A stretch of DNA of 64,000 nt from Stichopus chloronotus (GCA_021234535.1 CM037843.1:21173911-21237910), one strand, 5' to 3'. Shown: positions 21,610-33,479, counted from the stretch's first letter. The notes: a model not told the origin generated them from the letters alone. Numbers and translations: made by a program.

Positions 21610-24411
21610 CCTAACCTTTCCTAACGTCTCCGATCATAACCTAACGTTGTCAGCTATATCAGGTATGATACACGTGTCTGAGACACGAATGAGAAACCCA
21701 ACAAAACAAAACGATGGATTTGGTGAGGAAAAATGAGTATCGGATGCATAATTAATTGGGTGTATATGACAACTGGTGGATCCAAGCACATTGTTCGAGA
21801 GGAGCCACACTGGTGGCTCAGTGCTATGGGGGGGGGGGTCCTCCCTATGGAAAATGTTTCTATGGCTGACTGTCCTCGCTGCCAATAAAAAGTGTACACA
21901 AAAGACTTTTCTTCTGCAAATTTCGTTAACTTGGTGTAATTCTCGATAAAAAATCGAGAAATAAGTTTATCGGAAACAGTATAAATTTTGGCCTATCTGA
22001 TACTCCCCTCCTTCATTTGATATGTTGGTAATGATCAGTTAACGATACATATTGCCTTAGTGTTGCAACCACGAGCTGGTATAGCTTAGAGTGAATTTGT
22101 GTAATAGACATTCATCTATGTCTACAAACATATGCCAGCATACAAGATTTTCTACGAAGTTATGTAAAGGTAACTGTATGTGCTCATTCAACATATGTCG
22201 GTGTTTTATTTTAATAGTTTTAAAGAGAAAGAACGATCATGAGCATACGTGAAGTGAAGTGCATGATAAATGAATAAATTAGCATATTGGCTTTAGCTTC
22301 TATCTACTATATCTCATTACTATCTCATCGCTGCTATGATCGGACGATGATATAGCAGTTAATAGTTATCTTCTTTTTTTTTAATTCGAGGTGACCCAGA
22401 CGGTTCACATTTCAACGACCTTACAGTCTGATTAGAACATAATAGCTGACACGGAGAGTCAACATTGAAAGAAAAGATCCCTAAAGCGGACATAAATATG
22501 TAAATTAGATATTATACAGATAAGTAATTCAGGAGAAAATAGTAAGTTAATAATTGCGCTCAACATTTCAGTTGCTGATTATTGGTTTAATTGCAGTTGC
22601 GCCTTAAACTGCTATCTCAGTCGCCGTAGCAACGGTTGGCAGGGGTGACGGTGGAATGTCTTAAGTTAAGACACCCAAGGGGTTACTCACGGGGGGGGGG
22701 ATTACTTGAGGGTGAAAGAAAGTTCATGACAGGGGGCGGGTTTAAATGGTAACCATGTGGGTGTTCGTGGGTGTTTATGGGTGTGTGGGTTCATGAATAA
22801 GGAGCCAAACTTTTCTTCCAAAGTTTCTTCGAAACTATTCCGTCAGACTGCTTCAAGAATGATCGTCAGGATCCGATATTCCTACTCGTACAACAAACAT
22901 CGTGCAGTGACTATATGGGCGGTAACTGTCTTAACACGCAGAAGAACCTTTGTTTAAAAAAAAAAAGGGTACACAGAAAAAGGCAGCAACCTTGAATTTT
23001 TTGTAGGAACTGATGCACCCGCAAGTAAAGAAATAAACATTGGGATCTTAAAAAGAAACAGTCGATGAAAAGGCACTGTAAGCACGTGCGCTGTTCGAGA
23101 CAAAATGCAATTTTTGTGTGTTTGCTTCTCAAAAATTTTTCAACTAGTTTATCGTACTTTTATGCGGTTGAGAACATTCGAGGAGGATCAGTGTACCGTA
23201 CGACACAAATCATGTGACACTCATAGATGGTCGAAATCGATTGAAAAACATCTCAGTCCTCTTGATTAATGATAATCCAATAAAGAACATCGTTGATAAT
23301 AATAGTTGGAGGTTTAATTAAGACGACTGGTTATAGGCTGAGCTAATCGCATGCGTGTGTGTGATGAGTTTACATAACTCGTTGTTGTGACGTTCTGTCA
23401 TGAAAGCGTTAAACTGTTTCGCTGAAAATTGGCCCAATTTATCCTTGTTTACAAAAAACCAATAAAGAGAGCGTAACAAACTTGAGTGGACTATTGCCAT
23501 TTAGGCGATTTACCAATTATCGTCTCCTTCACCCCACATCGTATTGGCGATGTCACTTTTACACTTAGGCTTAACATGTTCTGAAATGGCATCTATACGC
23601 TAGTGAAGTTGAGTATTTCATATTTAAGTAATTACCAAAGACAATGGTGCAATTCAAACAGGATGTTTAAGGGTTTATCTTAGAGAAATGCACAGACAAT
23701 AATACTCAAACAAGGAATACCGGAAAATAATAGACAAAAACAATCAAACAGTAGAGGTCATTTTATTAGTTTCAATCTACAAAGAATACATTGTAATATA
23801 TACTTTTGATGACAGGAATGTGGAAGCAAAGGCTCTATTGGTAGCATCAGCTTATGGAAAAGTTGAGTGGGGGAAGGAACACAGGCAGGGTGCAATAAAT
23901 GAGCAGGACACCTACAAATCAATGGCTGCCTGTAGTCAGAGGACCTTGCTCATTTGGTGGAAATGGAAAGGGGTGGAAAGGTTGTGAGGGACTTCTGGGA
24001 GTGAAGGCTCCTTATGTCCATATTATCCACCCTCTACCACCAACGCGTATGAAATTATTAAAAGAGAATGAAAAAAAAATTTAAATTTTCAAGGTGAAGT
24101 AGTTTGTGAAAGACACTACTAAGACTCTGAATATAATTTTAGAAATCAAGGTGGATAGGGCATGTGATGTCATCAAATAAAACTTGTTCTTCACAAAGAT
24201 TTCCTTTCTTTCTTAAAATATGATCTTTCTTTATATGAAATTAAATTCAAATGGAATGTTTTATGCCTAACCTCAAAAACAGTTTCTTGAAAAGAAAATA
24301 TCCCACTGCATTACAAAATGGTTCCCACATGGTTCCCACAAATCAGGAATATGCAGGCATCATCGCAGTGGTACCACAGAATCATGAAAACCAGAAAGCC
24401 AAAAGGCTTTG
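21610..24411. other. No gene recognised; CpG content drops after about 23.6 kb
   Basis: G11 (21828-21838) and G10 (22691-22700) tracts, a perfect 8-bp hairpin TTCTCGAT/ATCGAGAA (21940-21960) and a TGGGTGT-rich patch (22755-22791) are present. A weak RFX-like site is at 22620-22633. From roughly 23.6 kb CpG becomes scarce. Frames are short and unrecognised. Confidence 0.5.
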
Positions 24412-24540
24412 TGATTCCTTGCCACATGGTTATATTATAACAAGCATGAATTATTCACATGACAAGTATGAGATCAACTGCAGTTACTGGTCTTAAAACA
24501 CCACATTAATAAGCCTTTAACCCAAATAACCTTTATTTTG

Positions 24541-26682
24541 GTGACCTCAAATGACATTTGACGTCCACTAAAAGCAATAGGGATCACCTACCCAGTATGG
24601 GGAACCTACACATCAAGTATGACATCAGTCAACATTACTCTTCTGGAGATAATGTGCTAGAAAATTTTCAGCTCGGGGAACCTCAAACGACCTTTGACCT
24701 CCACAAAAACAATAGGAGTCATCTACTCAATATGACTAACCCACACAACAAGTATGACATCAGTCACACTTACCCTTCTAGAGATACTGTGTTTACAATG
24801 TGTTTACAGTTTGACTCAGGGTGACCTCAAGTGACCTTTATCTCCACCAAAAACAATAGGGATCATCTACTCAATATGACCAACAAACACACCAAGTATG
24901 GCATCAGTCGCAGTTACCGTTCTTGAGATATCATGTTTACAAGGTTTTCACATTTTGACCTCTGGTGACCTCAAATGACCTTTGATCTCCACCAAAAGCA
25001 ATAGGGATCATCTACTTAATATGACCAACCCACACAGTAAGTATGACATCAGTCACAGTTACTCTTCTGCAAATACTGTGTTTACAAGGTTTTTCCAGTT
25101 TGACCTCCACTGACCTCAAATGACCTTTGACCGCCACCAAAAACGATAGGGATCATCTACTCAACATGTCTAACCCACACACCAGGTATAATATCAGACA
25201 CAGTTACCGTTCTTGAGATATCGTGTTTACAAGGTTTTCACATTTTGACCTCTGGTGACCTCAAATGACCTTTGACCTCCACCAAAAGCAATAGGGATCA
25301 TCTACTTAATATGATCAACCCACACAGTAAGTATGACATCGGTCACAGTTACCCTTCTGGAGATATTGTGTTTACAAGGTTTTTCCAGTTTGACCTCTGT
25401 CGACCTCAAATGACCTTTGACCGCCACCAAAAACAATAGGGATCATCTACTCAATATGACTAACCCACACACCAGGTATGACATCAGACACAGTTACCGT
25501 TCTTGAGATATCGTGTTTGCAAGGTTTTCACATTTTGACCTCTGGTGACCTCAAATGACCTTTGACCTCCACTAAAAACAATAGGGATCATCTACTCAAT
25601 ATGACTAAGCCACACACCAGGTATGACATCAGGCACAGTTACCGTTCTTGAGATATAGTGTTTGCAAGGTTTTCAAATTTTGACCTCTGGTGACCTCAAA
25701 TGACCTTTGACCTCCACCAAAAGCAATAGGGATCATCTACTTCATATGACCAACCCACACAGTAAGTATGACATCAGTCACAGTTACCCTTCTGGAGATA
25801 TTATGTTTACAAGGTTTTTCCAGTTTGACCTCCGTTGACCTCAAATGACCTTTGACCGCCACCAAAAACAATAGGGATCATCTACTCAATATGAACAACT
25901 CACACACCAAGTATGACATCAGTCACAGTTACCGTTCTTGAGATATCGTGTTTACAAGGTTTTCACATTTTGACCTCTGTTGACCTCAAATGACCTTTGA
26001 CCTCCACCAAAAGCAATAGGGATCATCTACTTCATATGACCAACCCACACAGTAAGTATGACATCAGTCACAGTTACCCTTCTGGAGATATTATGTTTAC
26101 AAGGTTTTTCCAGTTTGACCTCCGTTGACCTCAAATGACCTTTGACCGCCACCAAAAACAATAGGGATCATCTACTCAATATGAACAACTCACACACCAA
26201 GTATGACATCAGTCACAGTTACCGTTCTTGAGATATCGTGTTTACAAGGTTTTCACATTTTGACCTCTGTTGACCTCAAATGACCTTTGACCTCCACCAA
26301 AAGCAATAGGGATCATCTACTTCATATGACCAACCCACACAGTATGTATGACATCAGTCACAGTTACCCTTCTGGAGATATTATGTTTACAAGGTTTTAC
26401 CAGTTTGACCTCCGTTGACCTCAAATGACCTTTGACCTCCACTAAAAACAATAGGGATCATCTACTTAATATGAACAACCCACATATTAAGTATGACATC
26501 AGTCACAGTAACCGTTCTTGAGATATCGTGTTTACAAGGTTTTCACATTTTGACCTCTGGTGACCCCAAATGACCTTTGACCTCCACCAAAAACAATAGG
26601 GATCATCTACTCAATATGACCAACCCACACACCAAGTATGACATCAGTCATGGTTACCCTTCTTGAGATATCGTGTTTACAA
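24541..26682. repeat. 145-bp satellite-like tandem array with TGACCT clusters
   Basis: The anchor TGACCTC recurs at 24542, about 24679, 24822, 24966, 25111, 25256, 25401, 25546, 25691, 25836, 25981, 26126, 26271, 26416 and 26561. That is 15 units with a strict 145-bp period from 24966 onward. Two subtypes mostly alternate: CACATTTTGACCTCTG with TTCTTGAGATATC, and CCAGTTTGACCTCC with CTTCTGGAGATATT. They form a 290-bp dimer. In a typical unit, TGACCT hexamers start at offsets 0, 10, 20 and 27, that is, spacers of 4, 4 and 1. The first units are the most diverged. No spacers of unique sequence exist, so it is not CRISPR-like. Confidence 0.95.
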
Positions 26683-26770
26683 GAAGTGTCACATACACAC
26701 ATACACACACACGCACACACACACACGACATCACCATCACATAGATTCCTTCTGCCTTCGGCAAGGAATC
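26683..26770. repeat. (CA)n microsatellite and terminal hairpin
   Basis: An imperfect CA repeat occupies about 26692-26727, starting within a few bases of the end of the tandem array. It is followed by a hairpin whose outer stem is GATTCCTT (26744-26751) with AAGGAATC (26763-26770) and whose inner stem is GCC/GGC around TTC, with a CT bulge. The position next to the array suggests a structural terminus of the composite element. Confidence 0.8.
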
Positions 26771-26832
26771 AAAAATTGTATGCAGTTTAGCTGTTCCATT
26801 TCAAATACAATACATAACCCTTTTTTAAAAGA

Positions 26833-27410
26833 ATGTAGGCAGTAAATGTCTCCCATGAAAATAGCTTGTGTTTTTAGTGATTACAGGCATTCTTCATCTT
26901 ACCATAAGCAAATGTGAGTCCCATTTTTGAGAAATCATCCCCCCCCCCCCACTTATACACTTTAACAGTTCAAGTACATGACCTCTTTAACAGAAACAGG
27001 TTTTTTTACTAACAAAAATCACTGCAGGCATTCTTGACACAGTTTGACCTCACACTTAAAACATCTTTGAATTACTTTTATGCCGTATTTCAAATCACCC
27101 CCCTCCCCAACTGCGGTTAAAGATCAAATTTTGGTTGTTCAAACACATCTCTTCAATGGGTGCAGGCAATTAAATATCTCCACACTTTCACTTACAGAAT
27201 AAACTCTGGCACTTCAAATACATATCCTCTTTAAAGAGCTGTAGGCAGTTAAATGTCTCGACCAGAAACCCGCTTGTACTAACGAATGATCGCAGGCAGC
27301 CTTGACACATTCATGATGAGAGTTTGATCTCACACTTAAAACAGCTTAAGGACCACTTTTCTTCTCAGAATCACGTATCCCACCTAACTGCACTTCAAGA
27401 TATGTCAAGG
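26833..27410. repeat. Degenerate repeat cluster, about four copies
   Basis: GTAGGCAGTTAAATGTCTC-like blocks occur at 26834, 27162 and 27241. GCAGGCATTCTTGACAC-like blocks occur at about 26883, 27024 and 27292. TTTGAcCTCACACTTAAAACA follows the last two. Spacing is irregular (76 to 268 bp), so units have gained and lost segments. It lies directly downstream of the 145-bp array but shares no obvious unit with it. A C12 tract is at 26939-26950. Confidence 0.65.
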
Positions 27411-28170
27411 AGAACTAATGGTTTTGCAAAAAGCCCCAGGAGGCAGGAAAACTCATTCCCTTTCATGACAACATTTGGAATTTACATTGCGGTGCACTCA
27501 TGACCAGGAGTCATATCCTTCCTGACTAAATTGCTGGCAAAGTTGAAAAGACCCCAAGATACGGGAACCCAATAGGTGAGCCATCGAGAAGCGGGTAATA
27601 TGATATCCATCAGTATTTCATGTGATAATACCTACAGATCACAACAGGAAAATTGATGTCTAAGGTAGCATCCTGTCAGTCAAATGTGAAAGTTTTTTGT
27701 TGTCCAAAAGCTGAAGCTCTCTTCACCTAATAGAGGGAGAGAGAGGAGCAAGCTCATGTTTAAAGATGTGTAGACTGTAGAGTATGGAATATGTTAGAAC
27801 ATGTACCCCTACAGATTTCGAAGGGGGTGGGGGGTGAGGGTAGCTACATATTTGCTGAACGGTTGCCGAGGAGTGGTTTGAAGGGAGGTGCGCAATCTCA
27901 CCCCAAGAATATTTTATGATTGAGATGATGAATGGGGTTTGTAAACTTTTCTGAGAAAAAAAAACAAGCACTTTTTAAGGTCTTTTCATGGTAGAACTTT
28001 TGTTTTGCAAGGACATTAAACCAATGTAAGACACTCCAAAAATGTCTTCCAGACGTCGTGATTTTGCAAGTTTATTCATTCCCATCGAATTTCCCTGCGT
28101 AATCTAATCCAGGCATTTTTTGCAGATAATAAAGTAGAAGTTCAGAGTAATATCTCAAATCACTAAACTA
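27411..28170. other. No gene recognised
   Basis: CpG-poor sequence without convincing frames; the minus-strand 82-codon frame at 27723-27971 is unrecognised. AAGCACTTTTTAAGGTCTTTTC near 27966 may be the start of the repeat described at 28171. Confidence 0.45.
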
Positions 28171-28292
28171 AAATTCAAGTACTTTTCAAAGACTTTGATG
28201 CAAAAGACGAAAGATTCAAGCACTTTCAAAGCTTTGAAAATGACATCAAAATTCAAGTATTTTCAAGGTGTTCTAGGCCCCATACAAACACT
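28171..28292 (+). repeat. TTCAAG-rich interspersed repeat, copy 1
   Basis: The segment is dominated by variants of ATTCAAGYACTTTCAA and GCTTTGAAAATGAC, ending with GGTGTTCTAGGCCC. A diverged second copy is at 29111-29232. The style matches a widespread class of animal interspersed repeats; I do not assign a named family. Confidence 0.6.
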
Positions 28293-29110
28293 AGGCTAAA
28301 TGATATAAAACAGAGCCACTGAGAGACAGTTTCGTGCACTACAAGAAACTTCACTAATCCATCATCAACTTTATTTTGATCAAGAGAAGCTTTAGCAGGA
28401 GTGCAGAACTCATTTTCAGAGAGCTGTTTCTATCTTGCAGTAATTATTACTAGGGATGGTGGGCCATCTGGAGGGGGGGGGGGGAGAGGGAGAAAAAAGC
28501 TAAAAGCTCTTTGTGGTGAAAACTGCTCTCTCATTGTGCAATCAATCATATATTTATCATACCGTATCTGACCTAAAAGGGCAGGTATGGGCTAAATTTC
28601 AAGCAAAGAATTCCAATAAGGGTTCCAGCTCTACCACTTCCTTTTTTAAATACTGGAGGCTCAGCAGCAGCAAATCACACTTGCTTTGACAAGTCATGCT
28701 TCTCTATGAAGCTCACAATCAAAATAAGAATTTTCTTTAGCACTGCCGACGGCGGCATGTCTTACCTTTAGTTCAGATATCGTTTAAAGATTTGGATTAC
28801 AAAGGACATTTGAAGAGGATAGGGCATGGGAGGGGGAGGGATTATGGGATGGAGAATGACCATTACATTGACATGTGGTTGATGTAAAATAACCGTCATA
28901 GAAGCCTAGAAAAGAGGCTGCAAGTTCTCCCAAGGGTTTGCAGTACACACATTCATGGAAAATTTCCAAGGACTTTTCCAGGCTGTAGATTTGATACAAA
29001 AGCCATTAGCACACTTTAAGATGTTAACTTATCCCTACAATTTAGGTACTGATTTTGGCATTTTTATCACATGTGTAAGATGGGGTTTTTCACTACAGAT
29101 ATGAGAAGAA
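28293..29110. other. No gene recognised; G12 tract
   Basis: A G12 tract lies at 28473-28484. A short TTCCAAGGACTTTTCCAGG segment at about 28963-28981 looks like a further fragment of the TTCAAG-rich repeat. No gene is seen. Confidence 0.45.
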
Positions 29111-29232
29111 CAATTTTCCAGGACTTTGTCAAGGACATGTCATGAAAAAGAGCATATTCAAAGCATTTCAAGGCTTTGAAAATAGACCAGTCCAATTCCA
29201 GTCAAATTCCAGGAATTTACAGAACCCACGAG
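29111..29232 (+). repeat. TTCAAG-rich interspersed repeat, copy 2
   Basis: TTCAAAGCATTTCAAGGCTT, then TGAAAATAGACC and AATTCCAG, parallels 28171-28292 in order and orientation. The overlapping 96-codon frame (29142-29432) reads through this repeat and is not convincing as a gene. Confidence 0.55.
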
Positions 29233-30965
29233 AAGCTCGATCTAGGGATGTTAACGAACATCGTTACTCGCCACAAGGGCTGGTCCACTCAGGTCCGGGT
29301 AATAATGTAGGGAAAGAAGTACTAAATACAATTCATTTCAGTGATTATGCAGCTGGTTACCACAGAAAAAGTCACTATTATGGGATACTTATTCAGGAGC
29401 AACACAGTGGTAGTAAGCATCTGCTTTCATAATTCATTAGGCTGTGTTTTAAAGGAGAGGGTATTACTTACAACTCTGAGAGGGTTGGGGTAGGCATTTG
29501 CTTGACAATGCTAAATGCAGGGATAGAGTAAGAAGTGGGGGGGGGGGCTGTGTGATTTGACATCAGTCACAAATCTCTTCTCCCTCCTTACGTACATCAG
29601 TAAACAAATCAAGGAGGACAAATCCAGTATGCACCCTTTGGTACTGACAAACAGTCACAAGTGATACAAGGTGAACACAGATTCAGAGTACTCATTGATG
29701 CAGTGGCGCTGGTGTGAGAAGTGCAAGTTGACTCTGTGAGTGATTCTGTTCCGTAAGGTTTCCCTGTTATGTCTTCAGTCAGTCTGTGACGAGCTGTCAT
29801 TCAAAGAAGATTCCATCAGCTGCTTTTGTTTGAGTGAATCCATCGCCATCAATAAACACAATGAAACCGCCAAATACGTAGCTGCAACACACACACACAA
29901 AAAAAAGAAACGGAATAATCAACACGAAAGAAAAAACGATGTTATTTTAAACAAAAATATCAACATTCCGTTGAAAACATAAAATATAAAGCAGAGAACG
30001 TAAAATACAAAGAGATGAAAAGCAAGGTGCTTTTGTACAAAATGGGCAATGTAACAAAAACACAAGCAAAACAAATCAAACAAAGAAAAAAAAGCAATAA
30101 ATATGAGTACAAACCAAACGAGAATAACATGGGAAAATACCTTAATTGGAAATACAGAGATTGCAACATGTAATCTTCTGCTATGAGAGTATGAGACTCA
30201 ATAATGCTGCTTTATGATATTTTGGTAGCGAGGGTTATCTATGTTGCATGGACATATTGCTAGAAATCTCAAATATGAACACATTTTGGGATTGTTTGAT
30301 GAGTACACATGTCTAAGTATGTTTAGCTAGAAGAACAAAGTCAGGCGGTGCAGGCTCCTAGTTGGATAGACATCTAGAGGTGGTTCTACCAGTGTGACAT
30401 TATCCCATGCGTCGTTGGTAAGTTCCAATTTGTAGCACGTGAAATGCGGAGCCCATTACGGCAGAATCAACAATCAAACAAAACGAGAGAGGGAATGCCT
30501 AATCACAGATCAGAAACATCTCCTCAGATTACTGGATGCTTCACTGATTGCTTCTCTCTGCGGAGGTATCGATCCATACAGTTTTAATCCAAGCAGCTGT
30601 CAGGAAATGCGACTGGATGTCAAAGAATGATTAATGGCTAAAGGTATTTTTATTTCAGTCTGGTAGATTCAGTCACTCTTCAGAGAAATGTCTTCCAGGA
30701 ATCGTTACTTGATAGTGCAACTGTAAAATTTATTCACTGCCTCGGTGCTATTAACGGAGGTGATTCCTTGAAAGAGAGTTAGGAAGTTCCCGTGAAAATA
30801 CAAAAAGGGTGAAAAGTTGACTGTGAACGTGTAAAACCAAACATTTTTCAAACTTGTTGTTGATCAACATCAATCAACAGCTGAGTTGGCTTGTAAATGT
30901 TTAAAGGGATCGATGATATCTGAAAGTTAAAGCCATTTACACTGATACCGACAGACATAAAAAGT
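29233..30965. other. No gene recognised; G11 tract
   Basis: A G11 tract lies at 29537-29547 and an (AC)n/A-rich patch near 29885-29908. Frames such as 29740-29982 and 30439-30630 are unrecognised. Confidence 0.45.
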
Positions 30966-31129
30966 AAGTCCAACCATCTATGAAGGGAGCCTGCTTCTCT
31001 GATGAGATATCAAAAAGTCAACTCCCAGTTCCCATTGCGCCTCTGTTTGACAAAGGGAAGTGGGTGGAATGCATCCCCCTTTGGGTAGACAAATCCAACC
31101 ATCTAAGAAGGAGGTTACTGCTTCACTAA
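30966..31129 (+). repeat. Diverged direct repeat, 125-bp step
   Basis: Positions 30966-31004 and 31091-31129 share TCCAACCATCTA followed by GAAGG and CTGCTTC. The intervening sequence is unique. This looks like the remains of a two-unit tandem. Confidence 0.6.
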
Positions 31130-31737
31130 CAATAAAATAGATAAATCTGACTATTCTTTTTGACCAACCTGTTGTGTAATAGTGACCTCTGATGTAACAT
31201 ACAGTAAATCAAACAATCCAATCATCTCTTAAACTATACTTAGCACCTTATTATTAAAGTCAAGTTTTCTCCTCGGAGATCAAAGCACACTGTGCAAAGA
31301 CAACTGCAAGCATCTTGCAATGCAAACAACATGAAATGTGACATATACAGGCAGAAACATCCAAAGATAAAATTCTGTTCGGATATAAATGATAGAACAT
31401 ACAAAAAAAGCACCATTTGTGTCACCTAAATGTCTCATAAACATTGCACTGACTGGCAAGATTTGCATCAAAACTGATACCACACTTTTACGTAGTATTT
31501 GAGCTCAAGGGGGTCTTGCATGCAAATATCACAGCTATCTTTTATGGGGTAAACTTTGTTAAATTTTCTCTACACCATGGACATGGACATTTATTTAGTT
31601 TCAGGAGAATGAACAATGACTACATAGATGTGATCTGGTGGCAAACTCCACAGAAAACCATGTAGCAAGTCGCAACAATTTAGATAATACTTTGAGTGGA
31701 ACAAAGCATCTCCTGATGCCAGCATGTAATTCCTGTG
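31130..31737. other. No gene recognised
   Basis: CpG-poor, AT-rich sequence. Overlapping minus-strand frames at 31240-31483 are Cys/Phe/Leu-rich and unrecognised. Confidence 0.45.
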
Positions 31738-31900
31738 TGACGTCATAGATACATTCAAAATGCCGTCATCAAAGTTATACGAGGATTTGTTGAAAGATGT
31801 GGTCGAAGTGCGCTACGAGGGGATCATACCTGCTCTTTAGCTTTGTCTGACGTCTACTTCACGTGACGTCTGCTTCGCATGTGTTGCACATGAACGTAAA
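31738..31900. promoter_or_regulatory. CpG-rich island with three CRE-type sites
   Basis: A perfect cAMP-response element TGACGTCA lies at 31738-31745. TGACGTCT occurs at 31848-31855 and 31864-31871 as part of a 16-bp tandem (TGACGTCTACTTCACG and its copy). CpG is locally frequent within an otherwise CpG-depleted 36-kb block. CREs bind CREB/ATF-family factors. A role as enhancer or promoter is inferred; no TATA box or clear start is seen. Confidence 0.45.
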
Positions 31901-32697
31901 ACTAAGAAATATGATGATATTCATCAGTCAGGTGTTGCAGTGTTTAAGCTCATTTCAACTGTTGACCATGAACCCGCTGGGACGGTGCCCTTGAACTAAA
32001 ATAACACCCATCATCGTCTGCACCATGCTGCCGAAGCAGTGGATGCGGGGTGGACCTTTTGTCCTCCCTCCTTCTATCCTGCTGGTAAACATTACGTAGG
32101 AGTCCTTGAGACAGAAAGCTTGGATGGCAATAAAAGATTCTCCTGTAACACCATGTTAATAAACATGTGGGGATATCATTACTTGGAATGCAATCTTAGA
32201 CACGGGCAACGTATCAAGTTCTCAATGGGATATCTATTATCTGTGTAAAAGGGAGGTGGAGGGATACAATAACATTACCTCTCTAGTGCAAAAATAAAAG
32301 GTAAAGGTTTCCTTCTTCATAAAGATAATTTGGGGGATACCCAAAACCTGAACATATACAAAGAAAGGAAAATGGACAAATAGCTCACACACAAAATGCT
32401 TCAGACAGGCGAATCTTCCTGTGGAAAATGTTGACACTTTTACCAATCTCTCATAATATGTTTACTTCCAGTCTGATACATTAAGATACAACATGAAAAC
32501 ATAGCCAGAATGTTAAAATTTGAGAACATTTATGTATAGATGGAAAAGTCAGTCTGAAAATTGCACCCATCTGTGCAAACAAAGGTAGCATATACGATCA
32601 TGAACTACCCTGAAAATAAAAGCAAAATGCAATCTTATCAGTTTTGCTAACATTTTGAAAGTTCTCGATAATTTGCTGTGGACAAGCTTTAATTTTT
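31901..32697. other. No gene recognised
   Basis: Unstructured CpG-poor sequence. Frames at 32039-32248 (plus) and 32237-32446 (minus) are unrecognised. Confidence 0.45.
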
Positions 32698-32915
32698 GTG
32701 AGAGGAGAGAGAACAGGTAGATGAAGGAAGGGGATTGATGAGGAAGGATCCAGAGCGTGGAAGGTGAGTGAGAGGGTACCGGCAGGATGGTGAGGACAGT
32801 GAAAAAGAGCTAGAGAAAAGCAGAGAAAGTTATGGAAGAAGATGCGTGATTAGAGAAAGGCAGAGAAGAGAGGAGCAAAGTAAGATCACGGAAATTGCTA
32901 GCCAAAGAGAAGGAA
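32698..32915 (+). other. Purine-rich tract with a consensus splice donor at 32763
   Basis: The plus strand is strongly GA-biased for about 200 bases. AAG|GTGAGT at 32761-32769 matches the animal 5' splice-site consensus perfectly. Purine-rich tracts can act as exonic splicing enhancers, so an exon ending at 32763 is conceivable. Its upstream boundary cannot be fixed. The 93-codon frame at 32768-33049 starts after the donor and is mostly a translation of the GA bias. Confidence 0.25.
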
Positions 32916-33479
32916 AAAAGTATGCTACAGTAGAACAACATTCTAAAAGATATCAACAATTTGATTCTAAGACTGACAAGTTTGGATTTTTGTTGACAAA
33001 CAAATGCTTTCCTTTTGCAAAACACAAAATCACATCAACTTCCTATTAGGATATCTCAAGGTCAATGAAAACCGCAGCATAGCCTTTAACCAAGGCACCC
33101 TTTTCCTGATGAGTATATGTTCAGTAGTAGCACAGTCCAGAGGAAAGGTCAGCAATGGGGAGAAAAAAAATAAAAGAGGCAACTATAGTATGAAATGTGG
33201 TTGCTAATAAATTAATGGTACATCCATCCTCAACTTAACCTCATAACTTTTAAAAGTCATGCTGATTCAGTCAATAGTGAAGTGACAAAGTGTGTCCTTA
33301 ACACAAATGGCGAGTGGTATGCTGAACCTTGGCCGACCTAACCAGTAGATGTCTCTACAATATAAAGACTGTGATATGTAGAGATAATACACTGGAACTT
33401 GGCCTTGGCTGGCAAATACACCGCCTCTTGCTGTACATGATTTGTTATCTAAAAATAAACTGCAGAAAATGCACACCAT

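Larger units (their letters stand above)
24412..26771. mobile_element. Composite element: 12-bp inverted repeat, 145-bp tandem core, (CA)n, hairpin
   Basis: TGATTCCTTGCC (24412-24423) and its exact reverse complement GGCAAGGAATCA (26760-26771) flank the block. Inside, in order, are a degenerate repeat unit (about 24450-24540), about 15 units of 145 bp (24541-26682), a (CA)n microsatellite (26692-26727) and a small hairpin (26744-26770). No coding frame spans it, and the 145-bp period is not a multiple of three. A tandem core followed by a microsatellite and a terminal hairpin is the layout of non-autonomous Helitron/Helentron-like elements such as the oyster 'pearl' and fly DINE families. Applying that label here is inference; the insertion dinucleotide and terminal motif cannot be confirmed. 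Confidence 0.5.

Noticed and set aside
24541..26682. CRISPR-like regular spacing
   Set aside because: Units are contiguous 145-bp repeats without unique spacers and the DNA is eukaryotic.
32768..33049. 93-codon Arg/Glu-rich frame
   Set aside because: The composition follows the local GA-rich strand bias, and the frame starts inside a likely splice donor region.
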